A DNA stretch of 64,000 bases from Gnetum montanum (Eukaryota > Streptophyta > Gnetopsida > Gnetales > Gnetaceae): contig MNCI01010845.1 of the NCBI GenBank assembly GCA_015680685.1, forward strand, positions 77,879 to 141,878, written 5' to 3'. The stretch's first letter is position 1. The number at the start of each line of letters is the position of its first letter. Positions 56,470 through 64,000 of this stretch are shown here, in pieces. Below the pieces are notes generated by a model. It was not told the origin of the DNA. It saw nothing but the letters and a program-made list of their open reading frames with translations, and did no database searches. The translations under genes were made by a program, and so were the position numbers.

Positions 56470-59010
56470 CATGAATTCTGAACAACCTTTGACAATCATT
56501 CCAAGCACACTTGCTATCCTTCCCACTCAATAGAAAAATAAGGTTGACCACCCTACTAGCCCTGCTATGGTAAAGCCTAGGCAATCCCCTAGGCTATGCA
56601 ACCTGGAAACAGAGTATACTATGCTCAATGATGAGTAGTACAACTTCATCTGTGTGAAGCTTTGAGCAAGCCTATCTATAGATCACATGGACATGGAAGC
56701 CAAGTGGGGCTACAAAATCATCCACTGAAATGAACGGGAGTACATCCCTTCCTCTGTTGACTTCATCCCAATTACTGGGCCTTACCAATGGATCCGAGCC
56801 CATCTCATCCGAATGAGTGAGCATGAAGTGGGGATGGACTATGAGGAACCCCCGCAAGAAGAGAAAGATGAGTTCAAGGCTCATTCTAAGCATGAGGACT
56901 CCTTTTACACCTCCTTCCAGAAAATAACCCCTAGTTTGATCCTCCTGCAATCCCATCCATCTGTCTTCCTTGAGATAGTTATACCCCAATGTCATCTCCT
57001 AGGTCAATGCTTATGGTGGTGACCCACCAAACGTAATACACATGCCAAGGTGTAGTACCTCTAGTCAGCTTACCCTTTGTGATATTTTTGCAACCTACTC
57101 AGTCATCCCTAGTGGTAACCATCATGCTTGCATGGCCCTACATGCACACTATGCATATCACTCAGCCAGAAATGACTCAGGCATCTTACGCTCTACCTGT
57201 CTCATCAGCACCCTTTGTAGTGGTCCAGCCCACACATGCGTGGTGGGTCCTAGCCACTATGCCTATGGTACAACAAATGTAGTAAGCATCTTGTGTGGCC
57301 CCACAAGCTATAGCTAGGTCACAGACCACACAAATGGCATAGCGAGTAGCATAACTGACACAGTCGACTACTACATCTCTAGGCTTGGATCAGGCATTCC
57401 AACTAATCCAAACCTAAATAAAAGAGGTCAAGTGGCTCAAGGCTACATCCTCCAAAATAGTGCATGTGATGGACTTCTACTAGGAAAATTCCATAAGTCC
57501 TGCTATTCTACCATTGACTCTCCTAACGAGAATCCCGCTACCCCACTTCACCAAGTGCAATGGTGAAGGGGATCCTAATTCACACCTGGTAACCTTTTAG
57601 TTTGAATGCTTATTACTATAAGCATGGCCACATGCCATCATACATATCTTCACCATGTCACTCACTAGTAAGGCACTCAATTGGTACCAGGCATTGACCC
57701 ATGCCTCCATCTCCTCTTTGGAGGATATGCTGAGTCAGTTCATCATGTGCTTCAAGTACAACTTGAAGCCCAAAACCATCCTTGACGAGCTCATGCAAAT
57801 CAAGCAGGGCCACCTAGAGCCTGTGTAGAAATTTATTCAATGCTGGAGCACATCACTGAAAAAAATCTGTGAGCCTATAGTGGAAAAGCACCTTCTGGCC
57901 ATCTTCAAGGATGTAGTTAATGACTTTATCAAGTCAAAATTTTACTATTTGGCCCTGCAATCCCTCAGCCATGCTTTTGTTCACACTAAAAGTAGATAGG
58001 ATGTGGTAGAATCTAGTAAGGACCTAGCCTACATGGCCTATAAGAACTTGCATGCCAAGAAGGAAAAGGACAAGGGAAAATAAACTACAACCATGGCAAC
58101 ATTAGCCAACGAGGCCAAATAAACTAATCCAAAGCCAATGGACAGGCCACCCAAGGCCCCAACCAACAACAAGACTGTTGATCGTAGCACAACAACCAAC
58201 CAACCCATAGCATCAATAGCCACAACACAAGTGGCTCCAAGGCCGAACTTTGAGTGCAAGGATTGCTTAAAGTATACCATGTTGCCCCTTAAACCTTTGG
58301 AACTCTTGGACCAATTGCTCAAGGCTAGATGCATCCAGTATAAGAAAATGTTCGAGGATGCTTGCAAGAGACATGATAAATACTATGAGCTCCTAAGGAA
58401 CCTCATGTTAGTAGCTTGAAATGAGCCTTCAATTTTGAAACATTTTAGGCTGGATAGCTTTTGTCATTACCATCAGTTTCCTGGGCCAACACTGACTTTT
58501 GCATGGCCCTACAAGATGACCTACAATAAATGATTAATAAAGGTGAGTTGGTGCTCAATGCCACCAACCTAGTGAGGCCTCAAAAGTAATCAATGAGGAT
58601 ATAGAAGAACCCTCTTAATGTAGATGACACAGGGTACATCATCAATGCCATTAGTGTTGATGATAACGTAGAGCCAGTGTAGTGGCCATTCGTGGTCCAC
58701 ATGACCTCTGGTAACACAAGGGCCCCCTTAGCCTCCACAAGTTCGAGGTCCTCTTTTATTGTTAGAGTGCCACCTCAAGCACCCACAACACCTTTCATAG
58801 TCAAGGTTTCCCAACATGTCACGATAGCAATAGTTCAACCATCCTTCATTGTTAAGGTGCTGCAACATGTTGACCTTGCACCTACCCGAACTCTAGTGGT
58901 GGGTAATGCATTAGTCCCATCTTGTTCAAAAGCCAATCCTACTGGCCACATTAACAGACCATCTAGGTGGTAGCCTAGAAGGCCTAATGAGCATCTTGTT
59001 AATAAGACGA
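56470..59010 (+). pseudogene. Gy6 gag
   Basis: The N-terminal part includes MSEHEVGMDYEEPPQEEKDE. Then PLPHFTKCNGEGDPNSHLVT leads to the capsid core with SKALNWYQALTHASISSLED and LKPKTILDELMQIKQGHLEP. A helical region rich in Lys follows, then PLKPLELLDQLLKARCIQY and a CHYHQFPGP motif that resembles the Tat-type C-x-H knuckle. It ends with Ser- and Pro-rich repeats (SFIVRVPPQAP, FIVKVSQHV, FIVKVLQHV). Many stops and a few shifts are present. It shows what Gy5 has lost. Confidence 0.7.
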
Positions 59011-59519
59011 CTAGACAACATCAGGAGTAGAGAGTGCTAGGCCCAACCAAATTAGTCCCCCTTTTCACAATCTCCAACGCCAAAACAACCAAAAATGCCA
59101 TCAATAGTAAGCTAGAACTAGGCATTGAGGCCCCCAAATAGGCCAGGCAAGCAAAATCCAAGTCTCCTCCATGAGAGATCCATCTCCTAGGTTGCATGGA
59201 GGAGGTCAAGGCCAACAAAATGGCAAACACTGGCAAGAACTCCCTAGATGCATTAGCCCAAGTCAAGCAAGCCTTAAAGCAAAAAAGAAAAACATAACAT
59301 TGAGCCTTTACAACCTAATTATGACTTGCTCTACCCACTACGAAGTGCTAGTCTAGATGTTGACCTCCATTCCTATCATGGAGGACATCCTAGCAGATGA
59401 GCAATCCATCCATGCTACGATCTTGCCTCCTGCACCTCAGGAATTGAACTCAACACCCCTAGCATTTTGCAATGAGGTAATCAAGATTGGCCCTAAGAAG
59501 GGTTAGGTCATTATAGCAT

Positions 59520-60168
59520 CCATGTTTATCACAATACACGTTGGACAATGCAAGATCAGGAGGGTACACGTTGATGACAAGGCAACAACAAATATCATCC
59601 CATACATTGTCATTGACAAACTGGGCTTTGCTGAGTAGATCAAATGTACAATGACAACATGCCTAAAGTCCTTTAATAGGTAGCACATCATTGTTAAAGG
59701 AATCATCACAATAGCCTTTGTGGCAGGGAAAGAATTCTCCACTATTGTTGAGTTCATTGTTGTAGACGAAATGCCAAGCTTCAACTTAATATTGGGCAAG
59801 CCTTGGTTGGCCCAATTACAGACCATCTCCTCTCCCATCCACTAGGAAATCCACCTTCCATATGAAGGTGCTGAGGTCATTATCCACGATGACAATGTAG
59901 CCCCTCTGACAATTAATAACATTGACACAAAGCATGGGTTAGAGGTGGAGTTCCCTGATGACACGTTTGTAGTAAAGGACAAGGATGAAATGCATGAGGC
60001 AAACCCACCTAAACAAGTGAAAGAGGCCAATGAGCTCTTGGAGGATGCCTTATGGGTAGAATTTCCCTTTGACATAGCAGGCAAAGGTCAAGGGGAATAT
60101 CACATAGTATCATCTAGGCCCTACACACCTTGTAACCCACACCAGGTTAGGAAGCAACTATGTGGCTA
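59520..60168 (+). pseudogene. Gy6 aspartic protease-like domain
   Basis: VHVDDKATTNIIP occupies the active site, again an Asp-Asp pair without Gly. Then FNLILGKPWLAQLQT and IHLPYEGAEVIIHDDNVAPL match Gy5. An extra C-terminal tail (VKEANELLEDALWVEFPFD) runs to a stop after QLCG. There are two or three stops in the first half. Confidence 0.65.
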
Positions 60169-60840
60169 AGGTATCTCCTTAATCTAACATGTGTTAGATG
60201 TCTACCTGCCCTTTGTGTTTAGCCATGCATTACACTTTTCACTTACATTACATATGTTTACACATTTACATTTAGCTTTATTGCTTAGATTATGCATTGT
60301 TTGCTTTATTTATGCATTTTTTTGCTTTGTTTCTACCTTTTATTTGGTTTACGCATTTTCTCATTTAGTTTACCCTTTAGCAATTATTAGCTTATGCACA
60401 AAAACATAAAAATTAGAAAACCCAAAAAATCACAAAAAAGAAGTAGGTCTATGTGGCCTGCCATGGCCCTAAACTAGTAACACTATGGCCCAAAATAGCC
60501 TTAAAATATCATTGTTAACCCTATCATTGTGGTTCAAAATGGTCTTAAACTATTATTGTGGTCTGAAATAGCCCTAAACTAGCATGGGCTCTTCCTCTAT
60601 GGCCTTAAACTAGCATGGGGCTTGCAATGGCCTAGTTACATTATCACTGCATAATCCTAACTTAGCACATTAATCCATCACATTACAAGCATAGTAAGTG
60701 CAAAATAAATAAAATAAAAATAGAGTTTACACATTACACATATAGAAAACACATGTATTACATATCACATGAATAGAAATACATAACATGAACAAAAAAA
60801 ATGCAAAAATGCCCAACAGTAGGGCTACATCAAGTCGTGC
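60169..60840 (+). repeat. T-rich spacer and decayed tandem repeats of Gy6
   Basis: After a T-rich stretch, units such as GTGGCCTGCCATGGCCCTAA, ATGGCCCAAAATAGCCTTAA and ATGGCCTTAAACTAGCATGG fill about 60440-60650. They are the decayed counterpart of the Gy5 array near 40400. The remaining 190 bases before the antisense exon are A-rich and hold nothing else. Confidence 0.65.
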
Positions 60841-61820
60841 TCAATTGGTGGCACTAGGTGAAGGTAGAGGTCCTTCTTCCCCCACCGTGCCACTGGGGCT
60901 CACAGCATCTCCTGGTACTTGCTGCCACAACTACAACAAAAAAAAGTAGTTAGTTAGCAAACTTGTAATACAAAAACTAACTCAAAACATAAAAAAGCAC
61001 AAAAAATTAAAAAACTAACCTGAGAGCGTCCCACATACATGTCTTCTAGAGGTAGCTTTTCAAGGCCATCCTCCAAGCATTGGAGGATCTCAACCTTAAA
61101 AAGCTATGTCCAATCCTCCTAGCCAAAGTCAATCCTCGCAAGGATCTTACCTTTGTCCATGGTGATCCATGTGGGCAACTTCATAGAAAACGTAGCAAAG
61201 AAGGCGTCTCCTAAAGGGGTGACGATCTATTACTTAAGAAAGCCACTCATCACTGTGTGCTGAGTGAACAACTCATAAGCCTACCTCCCACTAGTCACCT
61301 CAAGAAACATCTCAAGATGGTGGCGTTCGATAGACTTCTCCTTGTACCATCGAAGGTACACATCGCACTTGCACTTGTATTTGTGTTTGTGGTTCTTCTA
61401 ATTTTTCCTCCACTTGTACACCTTAGTGCTATAATTTTTCCAATCTTGATTCTTCTAGGTGAGCAGGTCCATCTGCAGCCACTACTTGATCACTTCCTGG
61501 GGGGCCTCATTCTTGCCTCTAAGAGCTGACCAATAACAAGTATACTCTATCTTAGAGGTTCTCAAAGTGTTATCTCCCTGTGACCTGGCCACTAGAAACT
61601 CATATAACATTGAAGATCTTTGATCTTCGTATCCTAGCTAGTCACTCTCTCTTGAAGCTTGTGCATGCATTTCCACAAGTGCTCATTCAAGCACTTGAAG
61701 ACCCATAACATTTTCACATAAGAAAGTGCACACTAGCTTGCTATCTCGTACATGTGAAAAGACACGTAATCCACCTTAGGAAGAAGGTTAGGGAGGGAAT
61801 CCACCTTTGCCATGCTGCTT
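60841..61820 (-). pseudogene. Antisense gene of Gy6, last two exons
   Basis: The minus-strand exon reads WDLSSMAKVDSLPNLLPK, CALSYVKMLWVFKCLNEHLW, QMDLLTXKNQDWKNY and ERHHLEMFLEVTSG (X marks a stop). It aligns with Gy5 WDPKEPVEMDTAPEL, QQMQMNLLAQRNQDWKDY and LRLFLDVISASGAY. It ends GRSQ at a CAG|GTTAGT donor (61020), the same place as GPSQ|GTAAGT in Gy5. After an 89-base intron with a TTTTTTTTGTTGTAG acceptor, the last exon reads LWQQVPGDAVSPSGTVGEEG and stops at 60841. The frame is open across the predicted splice. Upstream exons are cut off by B2. Confidence 0.55.
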
Positions 61821-61988
61821 AGATCCCATCAATGGTTAGAACTTGTTGACATGCAACAATTGATTAATCTTAGCCACAAACTAAGCATTCAATCAGTAAA
61901 ATAACACTAAGCAAAGCAACATAGCAAACATATTGAGCTTGGGATCTACTTACTACAAATGGTCCATCATGTCCTCCACAATGCCTTT

Positions 61989-62842
61989 TGATGAGTAGCT
62001 AGGTACCCCTACACTCAACCATACGAATACGAGCATTTCACACATGATCCAGTCAAACTCCACAGATGGCCTAGTTGCGGTATCTAGATAGTTACTTGTA
62101 GATTGCAATTCATTGTCTTCTCACCTAGACTAGTATTAGCTTTGTCACGTATGGTTTAGTCTAGAGTGAGGTGTATGATGTGTTCCTATACTAATGCTAC
62201 TCTTGGGTATGATGGAAAATAATATCAACTAAACTTGGAGAGAGAGTGAGTGGGAGAGAATCTAAAATAACCTAAGTGCGATGAGCATCCATTCCTTAAT
62301 CATCTATACACATCTTGGACCTCATGCATGATTACCACTAGGATTACCAAGCACATGGCTTAGGAACACTACTGGGCTACCAAGTAGTCACACTTAAATG
62401 CTTGTGAGTAAGTCGTACTCATTCCGTGTTACTAGGAGATAAGGGTAAAGAGATATTAACTAAGAAAGTAGTAAATAATAATTAAATAAATAATTAAGCT
62501 AAGTGGATGCTGCAATGATGAAGTAATATCAATCTTTATTGTTGGTCATGTGAGTGTCCAAGTACGTCACACTTGAATAAGGATGCTGTACAATTACAAT
62601 CACCACACTGTAGGCATGCACTGGGAGAGAAGGGTTGAGAGGAATACTGACAAAGAGTCTATACAAAACTACTAAACTTAAACTTAAAAAATTCAAAAAC
62701 TACCTACTAGATCTGCCTACCTCTTATTTATAGATGAGTAGACAGGCTACAATATCGCATACGTGATATCATGTCTAGGCTATGATATCACGTACATGAT
62801 ATCATGGCTGCGATATCGTAGCCAACAACTCATGATTCATCA
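61989..62842 (-). repeat. 3' LTR of B2
   Basis: It starts TGATGAGTAGC and ends GATTCATCA, 854 bases. It aligns with the LTR of element B along its full length without large gaps. Confidence 0.85.
62725..62825 (-). promoter_or_regulatory. B2 LTR promoter: TATA box and GATATC cluster
   Basis: TATAAATA at 62725-62732 (minus strand) stands next to the best preserved cluster of palindromes: GCGATATTGT, GTGATATCATG, ATGATATCACG, ATGATATCATG and GCGATATCGT between about 62750 and 62822. It is the clearest example of the family's U3 design. Confidence 0.65.
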
Positions 62843-62860
62843 TACCCCCATGACTGAATG
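62843..62860 (-). other. Polypurine tract of B2
   Basis: Minus-strand CATTCAGTCATGGGGGTA abuts the LTR start. It is the same box as in element B with one change. Confidence 0.7.
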
Positions 62861-62949
62861 AAAACTCATCCTTGAGTTAAAGTGAGAACAAGCTCTATTG
62901 ATTACATAGTGGATAGGTATGGGATTATTGACTAATAGAATGGATTCAT

Positions 62950-64000
62950 GCCGCAGTGTGGAATCAAAAAAAAATTAAGACACAACATAGAGAGTGAAAA
63001 TGAAAATCCTATAGCAACAAAATTTGTGGAACTCATGTAGTTCCTGGTGGTGGTGGCTCCTCCATGGCTGCCTTTCCCTTGTCTTGTGCTCTAGGTCTTG
63101 GGACTTGATGACATTAAAGTATGGCCTGAAGTTTCTCCTCTTCAGTTTGGGGATCTTGTGCCATCCATGCTAATGTTCCGATGTTTGATGGAGTCAGCAC
63201 CTCCCATGGGCAAGGTAGTTGCAGAAACATTTTATTTGCTTTGACATACCAGGCCACAAACACCTGCCATTCCTTCTCGTAAGCTCTAGCTTTGTCTTTG
63301 TATTCTTGAAAATTTGCAAGCCATCGAGCTAAGTCTGTTGCAACACCTTTTTGCCCCTGGTAGCTTGCTTTAACCACCTCGAGTTTAGAATTTGCAACCT
63401 CCAATTTTTGTAATAATTTCTTGCGTTCTGCAAATTCTGTTTCATATTTGACATAGGTGGTGGCTACCTTTTGCTTGAGCTCTATTCTTTGGCACTCTGC
63501 TATTAACATGAAAAGGTTGGCATATCGCAAGTTTGCCAACTCCATGTACTCTGTAAGGTTTTGGATTTGTAGGTCCCTGTTCTTAACTTCCATCTAGTGG
63601 GCAAATGCTTATGTGTCCAATATGGCTTGCCAGTTAGTGTGTTGAGCACTAAGAGCATTGATGTGGGCCTTGGCCATATGGATCTCCTTCTCGATGATCT
63701 TTTTATACATTTCCACCTAGTCTCAGAAATGCTCCTTTAGCTTCTCATGCCATTTAGCCTCATTTTGCCATGCGTACCTCCTCCATCGAGAGGGTTCGAT
63801 TTTCCCTAGCTAAATGGTTCATGTCCTGGTTAACCCTGATTAGTTGTTCTCACAACTATTGAAAATGTTCTTCAAGAACATTCTTTTGTTTCTCCACAGA
63901 GGTCAACTAAAGGTTGTTAGTAACAAGTTTCTCATTTTCCTCTTGTAAGGCCTTGAGAGCCTTGGTATGCATGTAAGTTTACGCTTGTGCTGCAGAGGCA
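62950..64000 (-). pseudogene. 3' ORF of B2, coiled-coil C-terminal part
   Basis: From the window edge it reads TYMHTKALKALQEENEKLVT, which matches TYMHAKALKVLQEEK of element B. It then continues with a long charged helix (VEKQKNVLEEHF, EQLIRVNQDMNHLARENRTL), some stops, and a 159-codon open piece with RKKLLQKLEVANSKLEVVK. Near the end is PQTEEEKLQAIL, rejoining element B. After a shared TGA a hydrophobic stretch follows (TNFVAIGFSFSLSMLCLNFF). The coiled coil suggests a structural or partner-binding role. The start of the gene lies outside the window. Confidence 0.6.

Larger units (their letters stand above)
54348..61988 (+). mobile_element. Gy6, Tat/Ogre-like element, front part, inserted in Gy3
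   Basis: It has an intact-looking 5' LTR, gag with capsid core, protease, tandem repeats and the 3' end of the antisense gene. B2 interrupts it at 61989. Pol and the 3' LTR would lie beyond the window. It belongs to the Gy5 family (protease, repeats, antisense exon and LTR end are all similar) but most of its LTR differs from that of Gy5. Confidence 0.8.
61989..64000 (-). mobile_element. B2, sister of element B, 3' end only
   Basis: From left to right it shows the 3' LTR, PPT and the 3' ORF, and it continues beyond the window. The left flank CCTTT (61984-61988) would be the target duplication. It is inserted in the antisense-gene block of Gy6. The LTR is closely similar to that of element B. 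Confidence 0.8.

Overview
The window looks like intergenic DNA of a large, retrotransposon-packed plant nuclear genome. The elements present are Athila-type and Tat/Ogre-type Ty3/gypsy, a Sirevirus-type Ty1/copia and a plant LINE. All carry many stop codons, frameshifts and C-to-T-like decay, and no intact host gene is visible. Old, slowly removed, deeply nested LTR elements are typical of conifers and other gymnosperms, so a gymnosperm is my guess, but a large angiosperm genome cannot be excluded from this sequence alone. All element names, alignments and identities below were judged by eye.

Layout from left to right. 1-1149 is unassigned. 1150-3590 is the 3' half of a Sirevirus-like copia element (+) with its 3' LTR. 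It sits in the 3' ORF of Athila-like element Gy1 (-), which runs leftward from its 5' LTR at 12553-13380 through gag, protease, RT, RNase H and integrase to a spacer and a 3' ORF. 13381-19427 is AT-rich, mostly unassigned sequence with one uninterrupted unknown ORF and three tRNA-like SINE heads. 19428-30487 is a second Athila-like element, Gy2 (-). It has lost RT to integrase, and a shorter relative, element B (21263-27305, -), is inserted in its gag with a perfect 5-bp target duplication. 30680-32473 is a LINE remnant (+). From 33255 a third Athila-like element, Gy3 (-), is split twice: by the Tat/Ogre-like element Gy5 (36757-52238, +) and by a related element Gy6 (54348 onward, +). Gy6 is itself entered at 61989 by B2 (-), a sister of element B that runs off the window.

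Three observations deserve most attention. (1) The Athila-like family carries a 3' ORF behind the integrase. In two copies it is preceded by a module of palindromic GATATC-type motifs plus a TATA box resembling the LTR promoter, then a conserved AG|GT donor, and then an acceptor directly before the ATG. This suggests a separate spliced transcription unit for that ORF. (2) The Tat/Ogre-like elements hold an antisense multi-exon gene between protease and RT. At least its last intron is conserved in position in both copies (GTAAGT and GTTAGT donors), and the protein sequence is similar on both sides. (3) Element B has LTR 3' ends (U5) at both termini. Its 5' LTR is replaced by an inverted U5-U5 palindrome, yet it is flanked by a clean target duplication.

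Within each element the genes would work as in any LTR retrotransposon: gag forms the particle, protease matures it, RT and RNase H copy the RNA from the PBS and PPT primers, and integrase inserts the cDNA. No copy here looks competent by itself. B has gag and the 3' ORF only and, if it ever moved, must have used enzymes supplied by relatives such as Gy1.
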